This document shows, one piece after another, positions 17,381-26,182 of a DNA stretch of 64,000 nt (position 1 is its first letter; each line of letters begins with the position of its first letter). The DNA lies in NCBI RefSeq assembly GCF_018070025.1, contig NZ_JAGPYQ010000001.1:3286001-3350000 (forward strand), read 5' to 3'. The notes under the pieces were generated by a model. That model saw nothing but the letters and a program-made list of their open reading frames with translations. It had not been told where the DNA came from and did no database searches. The stretch comes from Streptomyces liliiviolaceus. GTDB taxonomy: Bacteria; Actinomycetota; Actinomycetes; Streptomycetales; Streptomycetaceae. The translations under genes and the position numbers were made by a program.

Positions 17381-19138
17381 CTACGCCAGGACCGTGGCGC
17401 CCGGGAGCGCGAGGTCCATCTCTATCGGGTGGTCGTCGCCGGGGTGGCTCGCCGCGGAGGCCAGCGGGCCGTGGCCGCCCGCCGTGACGGCAAGGACGTA
17501 CGCGCCGGCCGCCGGCACGGCGAGCGCGTACCCGCCGTCCGCCGAGGACAGCGTCGCCCCCGCCTGCCGCCCCCGCCGGTCGATCAGCGTCACCTTGGCC
17601 CGCGCGACCGGCTCACCGTCGGAGGTGAGGACGCGGCCGCGGAACCCGGTCAGGACCGGGGCCGCCGCCGCGGGCGCAGGCTCCGACAGAGGGTCGCTGG
17701 AAGCGACCAGATGCGGCTTCGCCGCGTTCACCGCCGCCCGCCGCCCCGGCAGGAACGCCGCGAACACCAGCCCCAGCAGCACGGCACCCGTGGCGATCAG
17801 GAACGACACCCGGAAACCGTGCATCGTGGGAACCGCTACACCGCCCACCTGGTCCGCGGTGTTCGCCAGGACCATGCCGATGACGGCGCTCGACACGGAC
17901 GTACCGATCGAGCGCATCAGCGTGTTGAGCCCGTTGGCCGCCCCGGTCTCCGACGCCGGCACCGCGCCGATGATCAGCGCGGGCAGCGAGGAGTACGCGA
18001 GTCCGATGCCCGCGCCCAGCACCACCGCGATGACGATGGTCTGCCAGGCGGCGCTCATCAGGCCGAGCCCGGCCCCGTACCCGACCGCGATGATCAGCAG
18101 GCCGATCATCAGGGTGACCTTGGGTCCGTACTTGGCGGAGATACGGGCGTACACCGGCGCCGTGAACATCATCGTCAGGCCGAGCGGCGCCACGCACAGG
18201 CCCGCCACGACCATGGACTGGCCGAGGCCGTAACCGGTCGACGCGGGCAGCTGGAGCAGCTGGGGCAGGACGAGGGAGACGGCGTAGAAGGCGACACCGA
18301 CCATGATCGAGGCGAGGTTGGTGAAGAGGACGGCCGGGCGGGCCGTGGTGCGCAGGTCGACCAGCGGAGCCTTGACACGCAGCTCCATCACGCCCCACAG
18401 GAGGAGGACGGCCACCGCCGCGCCGAACAGGCCGAGCGTCGTGCCGGACGTCCAGCCCCAGTCGCTGCCCTTGGTGATCGGCAGCAGGAAGAGGACGAGA
18501 CCGGCGGACAGGCCGAGCGCGCCGAGGATGTCGAAGGTGCCCACCGCACGCATCGGCGACTCGGGTACGAAGATCAGGGTGAGCACGATCGAGACGACGC
18601 CGAGGCCCGCCGAGCCGAAGAACAGCGCGTGCCAGTCGGCGTGCTGCGCCACCAGGGCCGCGACCGGCAGCGCCAGTCCGCCGCCGACGCCGATCGAGGA
18701 GCTCATCAGGGCCATCGCCGAGCCGAGCTTCTCGCGCGGCAGCCCGTCGCGCATCAGACCGATGCCGAGCGGGATGGCACCCATCGCGAAGCCCTGCAGG
18801 GCGCGGCCGACGATCATCACGAGCAGTTCGCTGGTGAACCCGGCGACGAGCGAGCCCACGACCATGACGGCGAGGCTGGCTATGAGCATGCGCCGCTTGC
18901 CGTAGAGGTCACCGAGGCGGCCCATGATCGGCGTGGACACGGCGCCCGCGAGCAGGGTGGAGGTCATGACCCAGGTGGCGTTGCCGGGGGAGGTGCCCAG
19001 CAGCTCCGGCAGGTCCTTGATGACCGGCACGAGCAGGGTCTGCATCACCGCGACAACGATGCCCGCGAAGGCCAGTACGGGGACGATTCCGCTGCCGCTG
19101 GGCCTTCGGGTGTGCGGATCCGTCGCTGTCCGGGTCAT
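17381..19138 (-). CDS. DHA2-type MFS transporter with C-terminal carboxypeptidase-regulatory-like domain
   Basis: A 585-residue protein. Residues about 20-490 are a 14-helix major facilitator of the drug:proton antiporter-2 type; GRLGDLYGKRRM after helix 2 is the family motif A and GRALQGFAMG motif B/C region is present. Residues about 510-585 form a beta-sandwich of the carboxypeptidase-regulatory type (GFRGRVLTSDGEPVARAKV, ADGGYALAVPAAG), probably outside or at the membrane surface. The ATG at 19138 follows GGAGG; the reading to 19159 adds seven unlikely residues. It is divergent from the KstR-site thiolase gene (216-bp spacer). Substrate is not predictable. Confidence 0.9.
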   Translation of the reverse strand: MTRTATDPHTRRPSGSGIVPVLAFAGIVVAVMQTLLVPVIKDLPELLGTSPGNATWVMTSTLLAGAVSTPIMGRLGDLYGKRRMLIASLAVMVVGSLVAGFTSELLVMIVGRALQGFAMGAIPLGIGLMRDGLPREKLGSAMALMSSSIGVGGGLALPVAALVAQHADWHALFFGSAGLGVVSIVLTLIFVPESPMRAVGTFDILGALGLSAGLVLFLLPITKGSDWGWTSGTTLGLFGAAVAVLLLWGVMELRVKAPLVDLRTTARPAVLFTNLASIMVGVAFYAVSLVLPQLLQLPASTGYGLGQSMVVAGLCVAPLGLTMMFTAPVYARISAKYGPKVTLMIGLLIIAVGYGAGLGLMSAAWQTIVIAVVLGAGIGLAYSSLPALIIGAVPASETGAANGLNTLMRSIGTSVSSAVIGMVLANTADQVGGVAVPTMHGFRVSFLIATGAVLLGLVFAAFLPGRRAAVNAAKPHLVASSDPLSEPAPAAAAPVLTGFRGRVLTSDGEPVARAKVTLIDRRGRQAGATLSSADGGYALAVPAAGAYVLAVTAGGHGPLASAASHPGDDHPIEMDLALPGATVLA

Positions 19139-19308
19139 ACGTGCGGCCTCCAGAGGCATGGGTCAGGTGGAGAGGTACGGGTACGGGGGTGCGGGGGTAC
19201 GTGCAGGGTGAACCCCGTGCGCCCAGGCAACTATTCCGTTGCTTCGAGCCGCTAACGAATTCTTGACCTTCTCATTACATCTGGCCCACCCCGGACCTTC
19301 CCTCGGAA

Positions 19309-19322
19309 TGGAACGTGTTCTA
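19309..19322. promoter_or_regulatory. KstR-type operator before thiolase
   Basis: TGGAACGTGTTCTA is a perfect match to TnnAACnnGTTnnA and lies 32 bp upstream of the SCP-x thiolase ATG, within the usual promoter region. The divergent MFS start is 171 bp away. Confidence 0.78.
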
Positions 19323-19354
19323 GTCTGCCGCCCTACCGGACCGTGGGGAGAGCC

Positions 19355-20551
19355 ATGAGGACGAAGGCGTACGTCGTCGGGGTGGGCATGACCAGGTTCG
19401 AGAAGCCGGAGACACGGGACTGGCAGTACTGGGACATGGCACGGGAGGCGGGCACCGGCGCCCTCACCGACGCCGGGATCCCGTACAGCGCGGTCGAGCA
19501 GGTCCCCGTCGGTTACTGCTTCCAGGCCTCCACGGCCGGGCAGCGGGCCGCCTACGAACTGGGCCTGACCGGTGTGCCCGTCTACAACGTGAACAACAAC
19601 TGCGCGACCGGCGCCACCGCGCTGATGCTCGCGCGGCAGTTCGTCGAGGGCGGCGCGAGCGACTGCGTACTGGCGCTGGGGTTCGAGAAGATGGCGCGCG
19701 GCGCGCTGGGCGGAGGAGCCGACGGCGGCGACTTCGCGACCTCGCCCGTGGCCCGCCACTACGCCGTCATGGCGGCCCGGCACGGCTTCGAGATGACGCC
19801 GCCCACCGCCCAGATCTTCGGGAACGCGGCGCGCGAGCACATGGAGAGGTACGGCACCACGGAGGCGCAGCTCGCGGCCGTGGGCGCCAAGAACCACCGG
19901 CACTCGGCGAACAATCCGTACGCGCAGTTCCAGGACGCGTACACGGTCGACGAGATCCTCGCCGCGCGGACCGTCCACTCCCCGCTGACCAAGCTCCAGT
20001 GCTCGCCCACCTCGGACGGGGCGGCGGCGGCCGTCGTCGTGTCGGAGCGGTTCGTCGAGCGGCACGGGCTGGGGGAGCGGGCCGTGGAGATCGTCGCGCA
20101 GGCGATGGCGACGGACACGGAGGAGTCGTTCGCCTCCGGGTCGTGCATCGACGTCGTCGGGCAGCCGATGTCCCGGGCCGCCGCCCGGCAGGTGTACGAC
20201 AGCGCCGGGCTCGGCATCGAGGACGTCGACGTGGTGGAACTGCACGACTGCTTCTCCGTCAACGAACTGCTGACCTACGAGGCGCTCGGTATGTGCGAGC
20301 CCGGGGAGTCCGGCAAGCTCGTGGAGTCCGGCGCCACGACGTACGGCGGGCGGTGGGTGGTGAATCCCTCGGGCGGGCTCATCTCGAAGGGGCATCCGCT
20401 GGGCGCCACCGGTATCGCGCAGGTCGCCGAGCTGACCTGGCAGTTGCGGGGCGAGGCGCGGGCGCGGCAGGTGGCGGACGCGTGCGTGGGGCTCGCGCAC
20501 AATGTCGGGCTCGGGGGTGCGGCGGTGGTGACACTGCTCAGACGCGCCTGA
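19355..20551 (+). CDS. SCP-x/lipid-transfer type thiolase (Ltp1-like)
   Basis: A 398-residue thiolase-fold protein without a fused sterol-carrier domain. The nucleophile is Cys83 in [17 protein letters not shown] and GHPLGATG carry the other active-site residues. The sequence is very similar, from memory, to mycobacterial Ltp1 (Rv2790c), and such proteins cleave or retro-aldol branched acyl-CoAs in sterol side-chain breakdown. A perfect KstR-type operator is 32 bp upstream. ATG at 19355 follows GTGGGGAGA. Downstream is a repeat-filled spacer facing a convergent response regulator. Assignment to steroid metabolism is inferred from operator and homology. Confidence 0.92.
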   Translation: MRTKAYVVGVGMTRFEKPETRDWQYWDMAREAGTGALTDAGIPYSAVEQVPVGYCFQASTAGQRAAYELGLTGVPVYNVNNNCATGATALMLARQFVEGGASDCVLALGFEKMARGALGGGADGGDFATSPVARHYAVMAARHGFEMTPPTAQIFGNAAREHMERYGTTEAQLAAVGAKNHRHSANNPYAQFQDAYTVDEILAARTVHSPLTKLQCSPTSDGAAAAVVVSERFVERHGLGERAVEIVAQAMATDTEESFASGSCIDVVGQPMSRAAARQVYDSAGLGIEDVDVVELHDCFSVNELLTYEALGMCEPGESGKLVESGATTYGGRWVVNPSGGLISKGHPLGATGIAQVAELTWQLRGEARARQVADACVGLAHNVGLGGAAVVTLLRRA

Positions 20552-20630
20552 CCGTCTCCAGGAGGGCGCGGCCCTGCTCTCCCTCCCACGGGGGGTCGGC
20601 GTGCACGGCCGGGTGCGGGCGCATCGTGGC

Positions 20631-20974
20631 TGGCCGCGCAGTTCCCCGCGCCCCTGAAAGGCAGGGGTGCGGCCTTGCTCTCCCTTCCCCGGGGGGCGTG
20701 CATGGCCGGGTGCGGGTGCGTCGTGGCTGGTCGCGCCGTTCCCCGCGCCCCTGAAAGGCGGGGGGCGACATGCGTTGTCGGGTGCGGGTGCGTGGGGGCT
20801 GGTCGCGCAGTTCCCCGCGCCCCTGAAGGCGGGGCTGCGCCCCTGCCTTCAGCCTCTTGGAACCGGCCGCGCCCTTCTGCCCCTTCAGGGGCGCGGGGAA
20901 CTGCGCGCTCAGCCACGACGTACCCGCAGCCGACGAACTGCCCTATAGGGGCGCGGGGAACTGCGCGGCCAGCC
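20631..20974. repeat. Dispersed GC-rich repeat cluster between convergent genes (five copies)
   Basis: Three copies in the GCGCNGTTCCCCGCGCCCCT direction (near 20635, 20730 and 20802) are followed by two inverted copies (near 20885 and 20946). The 457-bp spacer between the convergent thiolase and response regulator genes is mostly this repeat. No gene is supported. Confidence 0.85.
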
Positions 20975-21008
20975 CACACCGGCCCCCACCCGTGCCAAAG
21001 GGCTAGGC

Positions 21009-21650
21009 CTACAGCCACCCCTGGTGGCGGGCCTCGCGCAGTGCCTCCATGCGGTTGCGTGTCGCCGTTTTGCCGATCGCGGAGCTGAGGTAGTTGCGGA
21101 CGGTCGACTCGGACAGGTGCAGCTTGGACGCGATGTCGGCGACCGTCGCACCGTCCGCCGACGCCTTCAGCACATCGCACTCACGCGCCGTGAGCGGATT
21201 CGGCCCCGCCCCCAGCGCGGCCGCCGCGAGCGCCGGATCGATGACGGTCTCCCCGGTCAGCACCCGGCGGATCGCCTGCGCCAACTCCTCCACGGGCCCG
21301 TCCTTGACGAGGAACCCCGCGGCGCCCGCCTCCATGGCCCGCCGCAGATAACCGGGCCGCCCGAACGTCGTGAGGATCAGCACCCGGCAGTCGGGTGTCT
21401 CCTCCCGCAACAGCGCGGCGGCGTCGAGCCCGCTGATGCCGGGCAGTTCGATGTCCAGCAGCGCGACATCGGGCCGGGACTCCAGCGCCGCCCCCACGAT
21501 GGCGTCGCCCGTCCCGACCTGCGCCACCACCTCGATGTCGGCCTCCAGTCCGAGGAGCAGCGCCAACGCGCCCCGCATCATCCCCTGATCCTCGGCGAGC
21601 AGCACACGAATGGACTTGGCGGGCCGATGATCCCGGGGCATCTCGTTCAC
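21009..21650 (-). CDS. NarL/DesR-type response regulator
   Basis: A 213-residue regulator. Its receiver domain (residues about 15-130) has the phospho-acceptor Asp in DVALLDIELPG; a LuxR-type helix-turn-helix ends the protein (LTARECDVLKASADG ... LSESTVRNYLSSAIGKTA). It pairs with the histidine kinase encoded just upstream on the same strand, in the DesK/DesR style, and probably controls the ABC exporter of the operon. The GTG at 21650 is used; ATG at 21641 (MPRDHRP) is possible because no clear ribosome site discriminates them. The 134-bp gap to the kinase gene contains a dispersed repeat. Confidence 0.9.
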   Translation of the reverse strand: MNEMPRDHRPAKSIRVLLAEDQGMMRGALALLLGLEADIEVVAQVGTGDAIVGAALESRPDVALLDIELPGISGLDAAALLREETPDCRVLILTTFGRPGYLRRAMEAGAAGFLVKDGPVEELAQAIRRVLTGETVIDPALAAAALGAGPNPLTARECDVLKASADGATVADIASKLHLSESTVRNYLSSAIGKTATRNRMEALREARHQGWL

Positions 21651-21713
21651 ACCCCAACATTAGGCTGCCCCGGCTCCAACGCTCAGGGGACGCGGCCTCC
21701 GAGGGGCACAGCC

Positions 21714-21750
21714 CCCAAGGGGCGCGGGGAACTGCGCGACCAGCCCCCAC
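21714..21750. repeat. Dispersed GC-rich repeat inside an operon
   Basis: AAGGGGCGCGGGGAACTGCG and its GCGACCAGCCCCCACG flank form one copy of the dispersed repeat between the histidine kinase stop and the response regulator start. Confidence 0.8.
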
Positions 21751-21784
21751 GCACCCGCACCCGACAAAACCCCCCCGGGCCCCC

Positions 21785-23092
21785 TCAGGCCGCAGCCACC
21801 CCCACAGGAAGCTCCGCCATCACCACGAACCCACCCCGAACCCCAGGCCCCGCCTCCAGCAGACCCCCCGCCGCCGCAAGCCGCTCGGTCAGCCCCTTGA
21901 GCCCGGTCCCGCCGACACCCGGCAGGACGGAGGGTGAGGAACCAGGGGGCGAGGACACGGGCACGGCCGCACCCCCGCCGTCGTCCGACACCCGCACCCG
22001 CACCCGTTCCGACCCCCCGTCCACCGTGATCGAACAGCGGCGGGCGCCACTGTGCCGCACGGCATTGGTGACGGCCTCCCGCACGACCCACCCGAGCAGC
22101 GCCTCCGCCTGCGCGGACAACGGCGGCCCCGACTGCCGTACGACGGGTTCGATCCCTGCGGCCTGCAGTGCCGACCGCGCCCGGTCCAGATCGGTGGCCA
22201 GGCTGCCCTCGCGGTACCCCGTGACCGCCTCACGGATCTCGGTGAGCGCCTGCCGGCCGACCGACTCGATGTCGGAGACCTGGACGAGCGCCGCGTCCAG
22301 GTCCCGGTGGGCCAGACGCCGGGCCGCCTCCGACTTCACGACGATGACGGAGAGCGTGTGGCCGAGCAGGTCGTGCAGGTCGCGGGAGAACCGCAGACGC
22401 TCCTTCTCGACGGCCTGGTGCGCCAACTCCTCCCGCGCTGCCCGCAGTTCACGTACGGCGTCGGACAGGGACAGGATCGCGGCGGTCACCATGGTGGACA
22501 GGAACGTGCCGTACGCGACGTTCACCGCGCCCCAGCCGTCCCGCAGCCCCGCCACGACACCGGCGAGCACGCTCAGTCCGATGCCGGTCCTGCCGAGCCA
22601 CGGCCCCCGGACGATCGCGCCCGCGGCGAGCCCGAGCAGCGGGAAGAAGAGGAGCCAGCTGCCCCCGTACAGACCGCCGAGGAGGCAGGTCACCACGCCC
22701 AGTGCGATCAGCGCGCCCCGGGTGGAACGGGCCTCGCGGGCCTCCTTGCTGAAGGCGCGGAACACCACGTGGATGTAGAGGGAGTTGAAGAGGAGGAGTC
22801 CGATGCCGCCGATCCACGGGTTCGAGGTCCTGCCCTGGAAGAGGTTGGAGAAGGCGCCCATTCCCATGAGGAGCCAGGGCAGCAGCGCGAAACCGCTGGG
22901 CGGCGGGCCCAGGTGCTCGGGGAGCTTCCCGTTCCGCTGCCCGGTCCGCTCCTCCCGCCGGTCGGCCATCCGGCAACTGACGCTCCGCAACCAGGACATC
23001 CACCCAGCCCCCGTTCCCGTACCTGTGCCCGTGCCCGTGCCCGTGCCTGAACCTATGCCCGGTTCCGTTTCCGTTCGCGTTCCGGTTTCCAT
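21785..23092 (-). CDS. Sensor histidine kinase (DesK-like, HisKA_3)
   Basis: A 435-residue kinase. The N-terminus has a run of Gly-Thr repeats (residues about 15-28), then about four to five transmembrane helices (60-190). The phospho-acceptor His lies in FSRDLHDLLGHTLSV, and the ATP-binding domain has WVVREAVTNAVRHSG (N box) and GTGLKGLTER (G box). It is encoded immediately after the ABC permease with no gap and before the response regulator. It likely senses a membrane or cell-envelope signal and phosphorylates the regulator. The Gly-Thr repeat arises from a GTGCCC hexamer microsatellite and may be variable; a later start at internal Met cannot be excluded. Confidence 0.9.
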   Translation of the reverse strand: METGTRTETEPGIGSGTGTGTGTGTGTGAGWMSWLRSVSCRMADRREERTGQRNGKLPEHLGPPPSGFALLPWLLMGMGAFSNLFQGRTSNPWIGGIGLLLFNSLYIHVVFRAFSKEAREARSTRGALIALGVVTCLLGGLYGGSWLLFFPLLGLAAGAIVRGPWLGRTGIGLSVLAGVVAGLRDGWGAVNVAYGTFLSTMVTAAILSLSDAVRELRAAREELAHQAVEKERLRFSRDLHDLLGHTLSVIVVKSEAARRLAHRDLDAALVQVSDIESVGRQALTEIREAVTGYREGSLATDLDRARSALQAAGIEPVVRQSGPPLSAQAEALLGWVVREAVTNAVRHSGARRCSITVDGGSERVRVRVSDDGGGAAVPVSSPPGSSPSVLPGVGGTGLKGLTERLAAAGGLLEAGPGVRGGFVVMAELPVGVAAA

Positions 23093-23818
23093 TCAGACGG
23101 TCCGCGCGGTCCTGCGGTACGAGACCACAGCGTACGAGCCGAAGAGCAGCAGCCAGCCGGTCAGCACCAGCACGGCCGCGAGTGCGGGCGCCCGCCCGTC
23201 GGCGACGGCCGTACCGAGCTGCGCGAAGCGGTTCGTGGGCGTGTACGACGACAGCGACCGCAGCCAGCCGGGGAACAGGGCCAGCGGGAACCACAGCCCG
23301 CCGACCACCGCGAGCGTCAGATTGCACACCATGTTCACCACGCCGGTGGCCTGCGCGGTCAGCCGGTAGCCGTTGCCGAGCCCGAGCAGGGTGAAGGGGA
23401 CCGAGCCGAGCCAGAGCGACAGCGCGATCACCGCCCACTTCCAGGCGTCCATCCGTACGCCGTTGACCAGGCCGCCCGCCGCCAGGACCGCCACGATCGC
23501 GGGCAGGACCGTCACCGCGCCGGTCAGCGCGCGCCCGGCGACCACCTGGCGCGGACTCATCGGAGTGATCCGCAGCTGCCGCAGCCAGCCGGTCGAGCGG
23601 TCCTCGGCGACGCCGCCGCCGGTGTTCAGGGCCGAGCCCATCGCCCCGTACGCGGCCATGCCGATCATGGAAGCGGTCTTCCAGTCGCCGTCGGCGCCGT
23701 CACCGAGGTTCGTGAACAGCAGATACATCACCACCGGCATCACGACCCCGCCGATCATGAAACCGGCGTCGCGCAGCGTCCGGCGCACTTCGAGCCGCAG
23801 ATAGTCGAGCATCATCAC
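23093..23818 (-). CDS. ABC-2 type transporter permease
   Basis: A 241-residue membrane protein with about six hydrophobic segments, of the ABC-2 family (LRQLRITPMSPRQVVAGR is the typical conserved loop, with FPGWLRSLSSYTPTNRF near the end). With the ATPase encoded upstream it forms an exporter for a lipid, peptide or drug. The ATG at 23818 overlaps the ATPase stop by four bases (ATGA). The four genes 24855 to 21009 form an operon: ATPase, permease, kinase, regulator. Confidence 0.9.
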   Translation of the reverse strand: MMMLDYLRLEVRRTLRDAGFMIGGVVMPVVMYLLFTNLGDGADGDWKTASMIGMAAYGAMGSALNTGGGVAEDRSTGWLRQLRITPMSPRQVVAGRALTGAVTVLPAIVAVLAAGGLVNGVRMDAWKWAVIALSLWLGSVPFTLLGLGNGYRLTAQATGVVNMVCNLTLAVVGGLWFPLALFPGWLRSLSSYTPTNRFAQLGTAVADGRAPALAAVLVLTGWLLLFGSYAVVSYRRTARTV

Positions 23819-24855
23819 ACCGTCTCCAGGGAAGCGGGCCGGGCCACCGTGCCGGAGGCCGGGGCGGAGGTCGTGCCGGAGACCGAGTCGGAGGTCGAGT
23901 CGGAGTCCGTGGCGGTCAGGGCCAGGAACGCGTCGTCCAATGAGGCCGGAGCGACCTCCAGGCCGCGTATCGCACCTCGTTCGGCCAGCGCGATCACCGT
24001 CGCGTCCGGGTCGTCGGTCCGCAGCCGGGCCCGGTCGCCGCGGACCTCCAGGGAGACCACGCCGGGCAGCAGGGACAGCCCGTCCGTACCGGCGCCCGCG
24101 AGGTCGAAGGCGACGAGGCTGCCGCCGGCGGCCCGCCTGAGCTGCTCGCCGGTGCCGTCGGCGACGATCCGCCCGTGGTCGACGACCACGATCCGGTCGG
24201 CGTTGGCGTCCGCCTCCTCCAGGTAGTGGGTGGAGAACAGGACGGTGTGGCCGTGGCGCGCGTACGACCGCATCGAGTCCCAGAAGGCGTACCGGGCCTC
24301 CACGTCCAGCGCGGCGGTCGGTTCGTCCAGCACGATCAGCGCGGGTTTCCCGACGAGGGCGACCGCGAACCGTACCCGCTGCGCCTGGCCCCCGGAGAGC
24401 CGGTCGACGCGCCGCCCGGCCAGTTCGGCGACGCCCGCCAGCGCCAGCGCCTCCCGGACGGGCATCGGCGCGGGATACGTACGGGCCACGAACCCGACCA
24501 GCTCGCCCACCGTCACCCGCGGCACCGGCCGCCCGTCCTGGAGCATGGCACCGACCCGGCCGGCCCGTACGGCGTGCTCCGGGGCGGCGCCGAAGAGGCG
24601 GACGGTGCCCTCGTCGGGCTTGTCCAGGCCCAGCAGGAGGGAGAGTGCGGTGGACTTGCCCGCGCCGTTGCGGCCGAGCAGCGCGACCGTCTCGCCGCGG
24701 GCGATCTCCAGGTCGACGCCGTCCACGGCCCGTACCGCACCGAAGGCCTTGACCGCCCCCGTCATCCGCACGGCCGCCGTCCCCGTTCGCGTCCCCGCCG
24801 TCGTTTCCGCCGGCGTTTCCGCCGTCGTCCCCGTTTTCGTCCCCGTTTTCTTCAT
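23815..24855 (-). CDS. ABC transporter ATP-binding protein
   Basis: A 346-residue ATPase with Walker A LLGRNGAGKST, Q-loop in VGAMLQDGRPVP, signature LSGGQAQRV, Walker B ALIVLDEPTAALD and H-loop VLFSTHYLEEAD. The C-terminal about 60 residues beyond the core are Ser/Thr/Asp-rich and disordered. The first about 28 residues are Thr-rich repeats (GTKTGTTAETPAE) from low-complexity DNA. This is the first gene of the exporter/two-component operon; the DRA-like family suggests multidrug or antibiotic export. Confidence 0.92.
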   Translation of the reverse strand: MKKTGTKTGTTAETPAETTAGTRTGTAAVRMTGAVKAFGAVRAVDGVDLEIARGETVALLGRNGAGKSTALSLLLGLDKPDEGTVRLFGAAPEHAVRAGRVGAMLQDGRPVPRVTVGELVGFVARTYPAPMPVREALALAGVAELAGRRVDRLSGGQAQRVRFAVALVGKPALIVLDEPTAALDVEARYAFWDSMRSYARHGHTVLFSTHYLEEADANADRIVVVDHGRIVADGTGEQLRRAAGGSLVAFDLAGAGTDGLSLLPGVVSLEVRGDRARLRTDDPDATVIALAERGAIRGLEVAPASLDDAFLALTATDSDSTSDSVSGTTSAPASGTVARPASLETV

Positions 24856-25232
24856 GGGGACGACGCTACGGAGCGGCGGGCGGGGCGCGGCAGATGCGCA
24901 TGTACGGACTCGGGCAGGACAAATGTCACTGCCTGGGCACGTCCAGGGGGCTGCGGGACCCGAGCGGGTGTGCGGCCCCGCGGGTATCTGACATGGCGTC
25001 AGGAGTCTTCACATGTGCCGGGGGCTCGGCTATACAGGGGATCGCCGGTACTGGAACGCGTTCTAGAACGGGCGGGTTCCAGGCCCCCGGCCCAGAGTCG
25101 ACCTCGGTGCGACCGACGGTGCGGACGGCCGCATCGAGGTCTTCCCGTGCCCTTCCGTGCCCTCCGTGCCCGTTCGTGTCCGCCCGGTCCGCCCGGTCCG
25201 CCCGTCTTCTCCGCGCGGCAGTCAGGAGCCCC
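24856..25232. other. 377-bp divergent spacer with a KstR-type site
   Basis: No coding gene is supported. The spacer separates the divergent ABC and MaoC operons. It holds the KstR-type operator at 25052-25065 and a stretch of CCGCCCGGT-like short repeats near 25185. Confidence 0.6.
25052..25065. promoter_or_regulatory. KstR-type operator before MaoC operon
   Basis: TGGAACGCGTTCTA is a perfect match to TnnAACnnGTTnnA and has a fully symmetric AACGCGTT core. It lies 167 bp upstream of the MaoC start, close to a TATACA-like -10 element at about 25031. Confidence 0.78.
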
Positions 25233-26108
25233 ATGCCCATCGACGTTGCCCAGGCCCTCGCGGCCGAGCCCCGGTCCGCCGGGATCGCCTGGGGTCACAA
25301 GGACGTCCAGCTCTACCACCTCGGCCTCGGCGCCGGTGCGAACCCCGACAGGGACACCCCCGCGACCGACCCCGACGAACTGCGCTACACCCTGGAGTCC
25401 AGGCTGCACGTCCTGCCGAGCTTCGCGACCGTCGCGGGCGCGGGCTCCCCGGGCGTGATCAGCGGCCTCTCCATGCCGGGCGTCGACGTCAACCTCGCGC
25501 ACGTGCTGCACGGCGGCCAGACCATCACGCTGCACCGGCCGATCCCGGTCGCGGGCGAGGCGGTCGCCACCGCCCGGATCGCCGCCGTGTACGACAAGGG
25601 CAAGGCCGCCGTCCTCGTCGTACGCACCGAGGTCGCCGACACGGACGGGCCGCTCTGGACCAACGACGCCCAGATCTTCGTACGCGGCGAAGGCGGTTTC
25701 GGCGGCGACCGGGGCCCCTCCACGCGTCCCGAACCGCCGACCGGCGCGCCGGACCGGACCGTCGAACGCCCGATCCGCGCGGACCAGGCCCTCCTGTACC
25801 GCCTCTCCGGCGACTGGAACCCGCTGCACGCCGACCCCGAGTTCGCCAAGCTCGCCGGTTTCGACCGCCCGATCCTGCACGGGCTGTGCACGTACGGGAT
25901 GACGCTGAAGGCGGTCGTGGACACCGTGCTCGGCGGCGATGTCACCCGGGTCCGCTCCTGCGCCACGCGCTTCGCCGGGGTGGTGTACCCGGGCGAGACC
26001 CTGCGCGTGCGCATGTGGGAGGAGGACGGCCGGGTCCGGGTGACGGTGGGCGCGGCCGAACGCGACGACGCGCCCGTCCTCACCGACACCGTCGTCGAAC
26101 ACACCTGA
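25233..26108 (+). CDS. MaoC-family 2-enoyl-CoA hydratase (Rv3538-like)
   Basis: A 291-residue double hot-dog hydratase. The N-terminal hot-dog (residues 1-150) is degenerate; the C-terminal half has the hydratase-2 motif YRLSGDWNPLHADPE with the catalytic Asp and His, followed by RPILHGLCTYG. It hydrates trans-2-enoyl-CoA, and the length and layout match, from memory, mycobacterial Rv3538, a KstR-regulon steroid-degradation gene. ATG at 25233 follows CAGGAGC; the longer frame from 24894 crosses the promoter. It is the first gene of a three-gene cluster on the same strand (gaps of 74 and 75 bp). Confidence 0.92.
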   Translation: MPIDVAQALAAEPRSAGIAWGHKDVQLYHLGLGAGANPDRDTPATDPDELRYTLESRLHVLPSFATVAGAGSPGVISGLSMPGVDVNLAHVLHGGQTITLHRPIPVAGEAVATARIAAVYDKGKAAVLVVRTEVADTDGPLWTNDAQIFVRGEGGFGGDRGPSTRPEPPTGAPDRTVERPIRADQALLYRLSGDWNPLHADPEFAKLAGFDRPILHGLCTYGMTLKAVVDTVLGGDVTRVRSCATRFAGVVYPGETLRVRMWEEDGRVRVTVGAAERDDAPVLTDTVVEHT

Positions 26109-26182
26109 GCGTCCCGAGGACGAGGGGCGCGTGTCGTATGTACGTTCCGCACGTTCCGCACGTTTTCGAGGGGAGCCGCACC

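Noticed and set aside
16940..20990. CRISPR array
   Set aside because: The repeats have variable spacing, both orientations and no regular unique spacers; they are a dispersed repeat family. No cas gene is present.
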